Position numbers and translations under genes: made by a program. From contig CAVUDD010000002.1 in NCBI GenBank assembly GCA_963740205.1, forward strand, positions 124,001-188,000: a stretch of DNA of 64,000 nt. Reading direction: 5' to 3'. The notes under the pieces were generated by a model. That model was given only the letters and a program-made list of their open reading frames with translations, was not told the DNA's origin and searched no databases. The DNA is from UBA2137 sp963740205 (GTDB lineage: Bacteria > Pseudomonadota > Alphaproteobacteria > Micavibrionales > Micavibrionaceae). Below are positions 37,068 through 44,750 of this stretch, in pieces. The first letter of the stretch is position 1, and the number at the start of each line of letters is the position of its first letter.

Positions 37068-40013
37068 TTAACATCCACCCCAAGGACTTTGGGCATTACC
37101 ACAAATTTCGTCATCGTACTTACCTATGGTTCCGTTACAGCAATAATAATGACCAAACGTAAATTCGCCATTTCCACACATAGTGTTATGCGAACGGAAT
37201 TGTGAACCATGGAGCCTTGTTGTTCCGCTATCATTACATGAACCCGGAGGCGGGCCTCTATCCGCCTGACAAGTTGGTGAATTTCCGCCACCAGCTATAC
37301 CATCACAACGCCACTGCCATTTGCTTGCAGTGTCCGCTAAATTCGTAAACGTCCCTTCATTACAAGCATTCGCAGTAGTGGTTGCAGGCTCAGATGTATA
37401 AGTACCCGAAATAGGCTTACAGACACCTGTGATAGGTATTGTCTTAGAACATGTGCCTGAATTTGACCCTACTGGGGATCCCGTACCGTCACAGCGCCAT
37501 CTCCACTCAGTCCCCGTATCTGCAACAGCGCCATCGTTTGCACTACCACTTGTACACGCATTTCGTGTAGCGTTATTACACGCACCGTTAACTGTTGTAG
37601 GTCTCAGAGACGTACAAGTCGGGGAGTTTGTTCCCGCTGGGGAACCTCCGCCATTACAACGCCATTTCCATTGTGTTCCCGTATCAGCTAAATTCACAAA
37701 TGTACCCGCGTTACATGCGTTAGCTGATGTTGTGGCAGGCTTAGGATTTTGGTAATTTGCAACTGCCTTACAGGCACCATTAACTGTAGTTATAGGTTTT
37801 GCTTTTGAACATGTTCCGGAATTTGTCCCAGTTGGTGTTCCTGTACCGTCACAACGCCATCTCCACTCAGTGGTCGTATCTGCAACAGCGGCGTCATTGG
37901 AAGCACCACTTGCACATGCGTTCTGCGTTGCATTGTTACATGAGCCATTAACTGTCGTTGCTCTATCTGCCTGACATGTTGGTGAATTTGCTCCGCCATT
38001 TGTACCATCACAACGCCACTGCCATTTGCTTGCAGTGTCCGCTAAATTCGTAAACGTCCCTTCATTACAAGCATTCGCAGTGCTTGTAGCAGGCTCGGTT
38101 GAGGAGTATCCAGCAATTGGTTTACAAATACCTGCTATAGGTGTTGAACCTTCACTTTCCGCAGTCCCACAACCTGGCTTTTTGTAAAGACGCTCCAAGT
38201 AATAACTAGGGCATGAACCTAAATTATTTGTCTGTGAGCATATACCAGGCGATCCGACACTAGCTGTGTAACCTGGACTTGTGTAATCGCCATCAGTTGC
38301 GCAAGCCGCAGTTCGCTGATAACCAACTTGGACGGTATAACCTTTAGCAACACAGCTACCTGTCTCATTTGGTACTGTTGAACAAGCATCGAAATTAGCG
38401 TTACAAGCTTGCGCCGTGCCAGTACCTACACCATTACAGGACCAACTGAATGTCGTTCCCGCCAAAGTAGACGCCGTTGGACTTCCTGTTAGGCAACGCT
38501 GCGCAGCATTTACCTCTGCCGTTGTCGCATATGTTCCACCATTTGCAGAGCCACATGTTCCATTTTCATCCGAGCCTGTTGGTCCATTTGCACAAGCTGG
38601 CGTTCTATCTGCTTGACATGTGGGGGAATTTGCCCCGGGCGGTGTTCCCGTCCCATCACAGCGCCACTGCCACTTTGTGGCTGTATCGCTTAAATCAGTG
38701 TATGTACCAGAATTACATGCATTAGCATCGTTTGTTGCAGGCTCTAAGGCATAGCTTCCTGGAATAGCCTTACAAGTACCCGCTTCAGTTGTGGGCTTTA
38801 ATGCTGAGCAAGTTGGTGAAGGAGCTCCTCCATTTATTCCATTGCAAGTCCATCGATATTGCGTGGTCGTATCAGCAGGAGAATTCGCATATACCCCATA
38901 ATCACAAGCAGTGGCACTGGTTGAAGGCTCAGTAGCTTGGTAATCCGCAACGACTTTACAAACACCAGCAATAGATTGAGTTGCGCCACATGTTGCGCTT
39001 GTTCCACCATATAATCCATCACAACTCCATGCCCAAGGACCGTTACCCGCAACGGAAGACGGATTTGCCTCTCCTGTAGAACATAAACCGGCAGTATTAA
39101 CTGCGTTTGCATCATTGTAACTATTACCGTTGGCACCGCCACACATTCCGTTAATAGGTGCTGGCGGGGTGGTTGGAAAATCTGCACGGCAAAGATTGTC
39201 TATATTACCCACCGAAATTGGGTAACACCCATAATCTGTTTCTATACTAAGTCCACCAGCTGTTGGCGGACTATCTATAAATCTCCTATAATCTGAATAG
39301 GCATTGGCACCGCTTAGTGGACCAGAAGGCAACATCAAGTCTTTCGCCAGACCACCTGACCGAGAAATATAAATAAGTCTATTTGGATCGCCTGTTAATG
39401 TGGATGATAGTGCAGGATATTCGACATAGCCACTTGCTCCAAGTGATAGGGCAAACATATCATCACCAGTATTTGTTTTAATACCGCTACCTTCATACTG
39501 GCATATACCTTTTGCGGCAGGAGGACTACATGATGATGTGGTAGGCACAACATTAACGGCATTACCAGGATGAGAAGGATTATCTCTCCCGTCCGATGTC
39601 ATATCAATAGGAGTTTGACTGGGGGTTCCATAAAAATAATAGGCTTCTAGTGATTGCCAACACTGACCACTGTAAGACACATCGCCCCACCACCCGTTAT
39701 TCGAGTTGTTTATGCCTCCACCATGACAAGCGAATGAGGCTTTAGCATCTCCTGCAACAAAATTTATACAGGTTACATTAGGATCATTACAAATTGCGAT
39801 ATCAGTTATTGAGGTTATAGGATTGGTTATTTCAATGCGACTTCCTTCCCTGGAATATTCATTTACATCGATTGTTCCAACGCCTGTATATACTTTATTA
39901 TCTAGAGTGCTGGCACTTAAATTTACAGATGAAAAAAGAAGTAAAGACAAACAACAACAAAAGGCGAAGATAATCGCCGTCCACTTAAATGACCTTTGTT
40001 GTTGTTTGCTCAT
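37068..40013 (-). CDS. Large secreted protein with ~9 Cys-rich WxCxG repeats
   Basis: 981 residues, an intact frame. An N-terminal signal-like helix (TAIIFAFCCCLSLLLFSSV) precedes a domain of ~230 residues (VNEYSREGSRIEITNP, CNDPNVTCINF, GQCWQSLEAYYFYGTPSQ, NTGDDMFALSLGASGYVEYP, SDYRRFIDSP) homologous to that of 33278-34637. About nine repeats follow, in two alternating forms: a CNNATQNAC...WRWRCDGTGTP form and a CKPIAGYSSTEPAT...NACNEGTFTNL...KWQWRCDG form, plus GSAN-type variants. The C-terminus has closely spaced Cys (HYYCCNGTIG, CGNAQSPWGGC). I do not know the function; a disulfide-rich extracellular rod or adhesin is likely. Confidence 0.82.
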   Translation of the reverse strand: MSKQQQRSFKWTAIIFAFCCCLSLLLFSSVNLSASTLDNKVYTGVGTIDVNEYSREGSRIEITNPITSITDIAICNDPNVTCINFVAGDAKASFACHGGGINNSNNGWWGDVSYSGQCWQSLEAYYFYGTPSQTPIDMTSDGRDNPSHPGNAVNVVPTTSSCSPPAAKGICQYEGSGIKTNTGDDMFALSLGASGYVEYPALSSTLTGDPNRLIYISRSGGLAKDLMLPSGPLSGANAYSDYRRFIDSPPTAGGLSIETDYGCYPISVGNIDNLCRADFPTTPPAPINGMCGGANGNSYNDANAVNTAGLCSTGEANPSSVAGNGPWAWSCDGLYGGTSATCGATQSIAGVCKVVADYQATEPSTSATACDYGVYANSPADTTTQYRWTCNGINGGAPSPTCSALKPTTEAGTCKAIPGSYALEPATNDANACNSGTYTDLSDTATKWQWRCDGTGTPPGANSPTCQADRTPACANGPTGSDENGTCGSANGGTYATTAEVNAAQRCLTGSPTASTLAGTTFSWSCNGVGTGTAQACNANFDACSTVPNETGSCVAKGYTVQVGYQRTAACATDGDYTSPGYTASVGSPGICSQTNNLGSCPSYYLERLYKKPGCGTAESEGSTPIAGICKPIAGYSSTEPATSTANACNEGTFTNLADTASKWQWRCDGTNGGANSPTCQADRATTVNGSCNNATQNACASGASNDAAVADTTTEWRWRCDGTGTPTGTNSGTCSKAKPITTVNGACKAVANYQNPKPATTSANACNAGTFVNLADTGTQWKWRCNGGGSPAGTNSPTCTSLRPTTVNGACNNATRNACTSGSANDGAVADTGTEWRWRCDGTGSPVGSNSGTCSKTIPITGVCKPISGTYTSEPATTTANACNEGTFTNLADTASKWQWRCDGIAGGGNSPTCQADRGPPPGSCNDSGTTRLHGSQFRSHNTMCGNGEFTFGHYYCCNGTIGKYDDEICGNAQSPWGGC

Positions 40014-40179
40014 TGGATAAGCCCCTCAGCATTTCTGCAAATACATGTATACATTTTCTATAATACCGCAGAATACCTTAATAAATATTTAATAAAATTG
40101 TATCTAATTTCTCAAACATAATGTCTAAAAAATGCATATTCATTTTGTCTTATGTGGATAAGCCTACTATTATAAGGAA

Positions 40180-41184
40180 CTAATCATAGTAAAATACAGG
40201 CGAAATCGCTTGCCCAGTGGCAGTTACGTCAGTGGCAGTAACATCACTAGTTGAATAAACACTATCATCAGCCATTAAATTACCCGATCTGATGTTCATG
40301 TCACCACTACTAAAATTATCACCAACTTGAAGTTTCTTATCCGGAACGTTAGTACCTACGCCTATCGCAGCATCCATACGGGGTATTATATCCATTGTAC
40401 TATTAGTCTCTTCGCCCGGATCTTGAACTGCATTACCATTTCTATCAACCCAATTTACTGAATCAGTTATTTGCCACATCGTGCTTTCTTCACGCGCAAA
40501 GGTATAGGCTATTCTATCATCATAATAATTCACATCGTTTAAGTCATTTTGCTTTTGTAAGCCTGTATCAGTAAAAACAGCATCATTATCACAGTTATCC
40601 GCATCTAACGCCGTGAAGTTAAACAGCTGAAAGCCATTTGACCCCCCACTTGCGGAATAAGATCCTTTACCATCTCTACCTGGATCAATAACAACAAATT
40701 TGAAGGTTTTAGTAGCTATGACAGGCGTCCCACCACCATCATTAATCTGAATAGCTCCTATACCCGCCGCATTACCCGCACCCACCCTTGCCAAAGTGAC
40801 CGCATACATATATTTCCATCCATAACGATTTACTGTTAGGTGATATGGAAGCCTAAGCGCTCCAGAGGGGAGCGAGCCTTTAATAACGCCCGCGTTAAGT
40901 GTAACGTTAGAACCAGCAGTACAAGGTGTCTTTTCTGCCCCAAAATTAGAGTTTCCTACAGCTATCGTTGGTATAGCTGGACATGGATAACCATCATTCT
41001 GCTTAACATATGAGGCAATAGCACTGGTGATACGTTCAAGCTTATTTTCTTCCTCAATTTGCGTATGTTTATTTCTTTCCTGAGAAATAAACTTGAAGAG
41101 TGGCACAATTACGAGACTTAAAATCGTAATCACGATTGCAGTTTCAATGAGTGTAAAACCTTTAGTGTTTTCTTTTTTTAACAT
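40180..41184 (-). CDS. Prepilin-like protein with a fibre-type C-terminus (third in the locus)
   Basis: About 334 residues from ATG 41184, which has GGAG upstream and overlaps the previous stop by 7 bases; an upstream TTG is less likely. The leader MLKKENTKG is cut before FTLIETAIVITILSLVIVPL, with Glu at +5, the prepilin consensus. A globular domain follows with YVKQNDGYPCPAIP, VVIDPGRDGKGSYS and DADNCDNDAVFTDT, then ...NDVNYYDDRIAYTF and an AMW-type motif (STMWQIT). The last ~60 residues (VGVGTNVPDKKLQVGDN and VTATDVTATGQAISPVFYYD) resemble the short beta-stalk motifs of tail fibres. Probably a pseudopilin or minor pilin. Confidence 0.8.
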   Translation of the reverse strand: MLKKENTKGFTLIETAIVITILSLVIVPLFKFISQERNKHTQIEEENKLERITSAIASYVKQNDGYPCPAIPTIAVGNSNFGAEKTPCTAGSNVTLNAGVIKGSLPSGALRLPYHLTVNRYGWKYMYAVTLARVGAGNAAGIGAIQINDGGGTPVIATKTFKFVVIDPGRDGKGSYSASGGSNGFQLFNFTALDADNCDNDAVFTDTGLQKQNDLNDVNYYDDRIAYTFAREESTMWQITDSVNWVDRNGNAVQDPGEETNSTMDIIPRMDAAIGVGTNVPDKKLQVGDNFSSGDMNIRSGNLMADDSVYSTSDVTATDVTATGQAISPVFYYD

Positions 41185-42140
41185 TCTACTGCTCCATAAC
41201 AAAATGTAGATGCCTCAACACGCCCCGATGCCCTTACATTTGTATCAGCATCTACGTCATTACCTGCGGTCACATCATTTTGCACTTTTACCGCACCATG
41301 AACCTGCGCACCCAGGTTTTGGACATCACCCGTCCCCCCTATAATATGTAATTTTTCAGAAGGCTTTGACGTTATGTTTCCAACAGCATCAGAAAATCCA
41401 ACACCAACCATACCATCGTTACGATTTATAATATCAAGTTTAGTATCTGAACTGCCGCTTTGTTTTACAATCCACATGGCGTTATTTTCACTAGAAAGTG
41501 AGTACATGACAGTGTCGTCGTAATAAGACCCATCATTTATATCTGCGACAATGGAGATTGGCGCGTCTACGAATACAGCATCACCATTACAATTTTCACT
41601 ATCAAGGGCAGTTGCGCCACACAGACCAGGATTTCCTCCAAATATTGTCCTTGTGCCTTTTCCATCATTGCCTGAGTCAACCACAACGTAATGTACATTT
41701 GTAGCAAAATTATTACCTGACGCATCCTGGATTGTTATTGCGCCATTCCCCGAGGGTCCTGTGGTTAATGTTCTTGTTACTGTATACCCATATCTGTATC
41801 CACGATTATTAGCGGCGAATTCCCAAGGTAGCTCTAAGGCAGCGACTGGTATTGATCCAGAAGAAATTAATCCAGCTCCGCACGCCCCCTCTTGGCCGAA
41901 AGTTGCTGCATACACACTAACATTACCAGATGGGCAAGGGTATCGTTTGTTAATTTTAAAATACTGGTCAAGGGCAGCAATAATACGCTCTTTTTTCCGC
42001 TCAGATTGATATTCCTGCCTTTGTGCTTCCTGTTCATTCATAAAATGAAAAAGAGGTATCAAAACAAAGCTCAATATCATAATGACAATTGCGCTTTCAA
42101 TAAGAGTAAATCCTCTTTGATTCCGATTGATAAATTTCAC
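41178..42140 (-). CDS. Prepilin-like protein with a fibre-type C-terminus (second in the locus)
   Basis: 320 residues. Leader MKFINRNQRG, cleavage before FTLIESAIVIMILSFVLIPL with Glu at +5. Residues 30-250 share the domain of the neighbour: YFKINKRYPCPSGN, GYRYGYTVTRTL, VVVDSGNDGKGTRT, DSENCNGDAVFVDA, and YYDDTVMYSLSSENNAMWIV. The C-terminus has KPSEKLHIIGGTGDVQNLG and VQNDVTAGNDVDADTNVRAS, again fibre-stalk-like. It ends 6 bases inside the next gene. The Cys pairs suggest periplasmic or surface folding. Confidence 0.8.
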   Translation of the reverse strand: MKFINRNQRGFTLIESAIVIMILSFVLIPLFHFMNEQEAQRQEYQSERKKERIIAALDQYFKINKRYPCPSGNVSVYAATFGQEGACGAGLISSGSIPVAALELPWEFAANNRGYRYGYTVTRTLTTGPSGNGAITIQDASGNNFATNVHYVVVDSGNDGKGTRTIFGGNPGLCGATALDSENCNGDAVFVDAPISIVADINDGSYYDDTVMYSLSSENNAMWIVKQSGSSDTKLDIINRNDGMVGVGFSDAVGNITSKPSEKLHIIGGTGDVQNLGAQVHGAVKVQNDVTAGNDVDADTNVRASGRVEASTFCYGAVEC

Positions 42141-42153
42141 AAATCAAGCCTTC

Positions 42154-43296
42154 CTAAGGATAAAAGAACCCTGCGCCATAAATCTCTTGTTTTCCTCGAA
42201 CATTGCCACCGGCGGAAACATTGGCCTCTGAACTTACTCCGTCTGACATAATTGCTCCACCATCACCACCTTGTGCCTCAAGGCGAACATTTCCTTTATT
42301 TACAACGAGCACATCATTAGGGTCGTAAATCACATTTTCATCATTAGTCAGGATAAGACGACTTTGAGGATTAAAAGTAATATCAACAGCTCCCCCACCT
42401 TCTCGCATATTCCAGAAATCATTTTCACGCAGTGATCCAGCCAGTGAGTATTCAACGCGATCGTCAAAAAATTCTGCACCAGCAACATCATTTGGTGGCT
42501 GAGAAATAAACACGCGATCAGGGTCACAGTTTTCAAAATCTTTGCTACCTGCTAAACATAATAATTGATTCCCGTCTTCGTTATAGGCTCCATTCCTGTC
42601 TTCTCCGGGCGAAACGACAACGAACCATTGATCATTTACGGCCGCATCGCCACCACCGGCATTAAGAATTTCAATTTGCCCAGTATTAAGGTCTTGAGGA
42701 TTATGACCAGCAAGTGTTGTTACATTTTCGGAGACGGCGTACACAAATTTGCTTCCAAATTCGTCCAGCAAATGATGTCGTGTAATACAGCCATAAACTT
42801 CAGCCTGATTGTTCCGATAGGTTGCGTTGACAGCATCACCATTGACCAAGCGATCTTTCCAATCGTACAAACGGTTTCTAAAAACATTAAGTTGCCATGG
42901 TAGCGCACCTGTCACCTCTGCAGCATCTACACACCCCATGGCCTCTCTTAATGCTTGTATAGGAACAGCACCTATCAAAACATTTGAGCCGTTTGAACCC
43001 GGTGTTGAAATTAAGTCAGCAATCGCAGCCTCATCAGCGAAATCAGCATCACCAGGCGCAGCATCCAAATCTGCAGGAATTGGCAATCGTCCAAAAACAC
43101 GGTAATGCTCGGCCAACCCTATTCGAATAGTTTCCATACGATCTTCATTGGTACCAAGCCCCAATGTATTGAAAATAATGCTATAGGCTGGGCCAATAAT
43201 CATGCCCGCAATAAATAAAACCATGACAATTTCAAAGAAAGAGAAGCCTCTTTCTGAATCTCTAAAATGATTTGGTTTTTTTGATAGAAAATTCAT
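42154..43296 (-). CDS. Prepilin-like protein, first and longest in the locus
   Basis: About 380 residues from ATG 43296, which has a GGGG ribosome site; the longer frame to 43350 would give the N-terminus an extra hydrophobic stretch and is unlikely. Leader MNFLSKKPNHFRDSERG is cut before FSFFEIVMVLFIAGMIIGPA, with Glu at +5. The globular domain shares YGCITRHHLL, VVVSPGEDRNGAYN, DFENCDPDRVFISQ, EFFDDRVEYSLAGSLRENDF with the other two. The C-terminus (VNKGNVRLEAQGGDGGAIM ... SAGGNVRGKQEIYGAGFFYP) ends in a glycine-rich stretch. Possible lead subunit. Confidence 0.8.
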   Translation of the reverse strand: MNFLSKKPNHFRDSERGFSFFEIVMVLFIAGMIIGPAYSIIFNTLGLGTNEDRMETIRIGLAEHYRVFGRLPIPADLDAAPGDADFADEAAIADLISTPGSNGSNVLIGAVPIQALREAMGCVDAAEVTGALPWQLNVFRNRLYDWKDRLVNGDAVNATYRNNQAEVYGCITRHHLLDEFGSKFVYAVSENVTTLAGHNPQDLNTGQIEILNAGGGDAAVNDQWFVVVSPGEDRNGAYNEDGNQLLCLAGSKDFENCDPDRVFISQPPNDVAGAEFFDDRVEYSLAGSLRENDFWNMREGGGAVDITFNPQSRLILTNDENVIYDPNDVLVVNKGNVRLEAQGGDGGAIMSDGVSSEANVSAGGNVRGKQEIYGAGFFYP

Positions 43297-43333
43297 ATTA
43301 CCCCAAATGCCTAAAACGCTATAACCCATTAAA

Positions 43334-43339
43334 ATTATA
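43334..43339 (-). promoter_or_regulatory. Candidate -10 box for the prepilin locus
   Basis: A perfect TATAAT (read on the - strand) lies 38 bases upstream of ATG 43296. No good -35 box is seen 16-18 bases further up. It is the only strong -10 in the AT-rich 380-base gap for this direction. Confidence 0.4.
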
Positions 43340-43559
43340 GCTAAAAGCAATTAAAATACTCTTAATGATAAGTACGCAGACTTACGACTAGTACCACTAT
43401 TTATATAGATTCGTCTTATAGAAATGGTTTTTTGATATTTTTTTAAAGATGCCGAACTTACAACGTTTCGTTATTGTAAATATACAATTATTAATATATA
43501 TCAATAAATTAAAATATTATCTTAAGATTGAATTGAGGTAATTATTTAGATTTAACTTG

Positions 43560-43657
43560 ATTAGTTATAACATCTATGGCTATATGAATTTAACACACCC
43601 TCTATTACCGCTATTTGTCCGGAGAGTTCTCAACCAAGTTCCTCCGGACTTTTTTTG
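43560..43657 (+). ncRNA. Candidate small RNA ending in an orphan + strand terminator
   Basis: The gap between the prepilin locus and tRNA-Arg holds no gene, and both neighbours are on the - strand, yet a clear + strand terminator is present (see 43617-43657). A weak promoter (TTGATT with TATATG 18 bases later, about 43558-43587) would give a transcript of about 65-75 nt with CCTCC in the terminator stem. The rest of 43351-43560 is A+T-rich with no other structure. No protein start or homology can be offered. Confidence 0.35.
43617..43657 (+). terminator. Strong intrinsic terminator with no + strand gene upstream
   Basis: GTCCGGAG (43617-43624) pairs perfectly with CTCCGGAC (43642-43649) around a 17-base loop, followed by T7-8. 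On the - strand the hairpin lacks a U-run, so it works for + strand transcription. Confidence 0.8.
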
Positions 43658-43676
43658 TCTAATGATTTATGAGAAA

Positions 43677-43753
43677 TGGTGATCCCGGTAGGACTTGAAC
43701 CTACAACCTACTGCTTAGAAGGCAGTTGCTCTATCCAATTGAGCTACGGGACC
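43677..43753 (-). tRNA. tRNA-Arg (TCT)
   Basis: 77 bases including CCA. On the - strand the acceptor stem is GGTCCCG with CGGGATC, the anticodon loop CTTCTAA has anticodon TCT (reads AGA/AGG) on an ACTGC/GCAGT stem, and the T arm is GTAGG-TTCAAGT-CCTAC. Confidence 0.96.
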
Positions 43754-43770
43754 ATAATAAGATTAGAAAA

Positions 43771-44085
43771 TTATTTACCAGCATTTTCCTCGGCAGGAAA
43801 GTACTTAAAGTTATCTGCGTAATTCCTTGGGGTTATCTTTCTGCCATGCGGCGGTAGAACGGTAAACACCCAACCTTTTTTATTTGCGTACTCAACGGCG
43901 CGCTCCATGCTCTCAAATCTTAATTTAACTTGATTGAGAGTATCTTCTGAAGAAACCCAGCCCATTAAAGGATCAGGCACGCGCGGTGTTTCTGTTTCAT
44001 ACTCCAAAACCCAGCTTTCAGTCTTGGCTCTTCCTGACTGCATAGCGCTTCTTGATGGCTTATAAATTTTTACGTGGAGAGACAT
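43771..44085 (-). CDS. Complex I accessory subunit, NDUFS4-like
   Basis: 104 residues of the ETC complex I NDUFS4/18-kDa family: VKIYKPSRSAMQSGRAKTES and WVLEYE at the start, DPLMGWVSSEDTLNQVKLRF in the middle, and MERAVEYANKKGWVFTVLPP with PRNYADNFKYFP at the end. This is one of the few supernumerary complex I subunits shared by alphaproteobacteria and mitochondria, and it supports the class assignment. It stabilises the NADH-oxidising arm. It stands alone between two tRNA genes, as in other alphaproteobacteria. Confidence 0.95.
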   Translation of the reverse strand: MSLHVKIYKPSRSAMQSGRAKTESWVLEYETETPRVPDPLMGWVSSEDTLNQVKLRFESMERAVEYANKKGWVFTVLPPHGRKITPRNYADNFKYFPAEENAGK

Positions 44086-44163
44086 ATGAATTTCCCTAAC
44101 TGAATAATTCTCTTTAGGTCTTTAAAGTAGGGGATTTTATAAGCTTTGAAAAGGCTTGATAAA

Positions 44164-44241
44164 ATGGTCGGAGTGGAGGGATTCGAACCCCCGGCCCTCT
44201 GCTCCCAAAGCAGATGCGCTACCAGGCTGCGCTACACTCCG
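44164..44241 (-). tRNA. tRNA-Pro (TGG)
   Basis: 78 bases including CCA. On the - strand the acceptor stem CGGAGTG pairs with CACTCCG, the anticodon loop TTTGGGA (anticodon TGG) sits on a TCTGC/GCAGA stem, and the T arm is GGGGG-TTCGAAT-CCCTC-like. Confidence 0.96.
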
Positions 44242-44294
44242 AAACCGAAAAGAAGTCTTACATGATAAAAACAGGCACTTCAACCCAATAATTA

Positions 44295-44747
44295 TCATTC
44301 TATAGACATCCTTTGTCCCTTTTCTATTCCTTGGGCTTTTGATAATCCCGCATTAATTTCTATAGCGTATTTTGCAGGAACCTTTGATGATAGTAATTTC
44401 AAATTATAAGGCTCAGTATTTTCAACTATATGAACAATTCTCTTTTTTGAATTCACATAAATAATATCAAGAGGAATTTTTGTATTCTGCATCCAAAAAT
44501 AGCGCATATCCTCATTAGGGAACAAAAATAACATTCCCTTATCCTTATCCAAACTATCTCTGTTCATTAACCCCTGCGACCTCGCCTCTTCTGTATTGGC
44601 GACCTCCACCTCAAAAGATGAAACTTTTCTATCTGCATCATAAAACGACACATTTACAGTCTCGTAAGAAGCGGTTTTTTTTAAATAAGTACCCGCAAGA
44701 ACTGGGGTGGCAAGAAGAGCCAAAAAGCCAAAAACAATGAATTTCAT
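44295..44747 (-). CDS. DUF192 family secreted protein
   Basis: 150 residues. Signal peptide (FIVFGFLALLATPVLAGT) and the DUF192 signature: VEVANTEEARSQGLMNRDS, KGMLFLFPNEDMRYFWMQNT and KIPLDIIYVNSKKRIV. The domain is a beta-barrel of unknown function exported in many bacteria. It lies 3 bases downstream of the ABC transporter gene. Confidence 0.9.
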   Translation of the reverse strand: MKFIVFGFLALLATPVLAGTYLKKTASYETVNVSFYDADRKVSSFEVEVANTEEARSQGLMNRDSLDKDKGMLFLFPNEDMRYFWMQNTKIPLDIIYVNSKKRIVHIVENTEPYNLKLLSSKVPAKYAIEINAGLSKAQGIEKGQRMSIE

Positions 44748-44750
44748 AAT

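Noticed and set aside
34665..40013. CRISPR-like regular repeats
   Set aside because: Units are about 150-165 bases, in frame, and encode protein; no short constant repeat with unique spacers and no cas genes.
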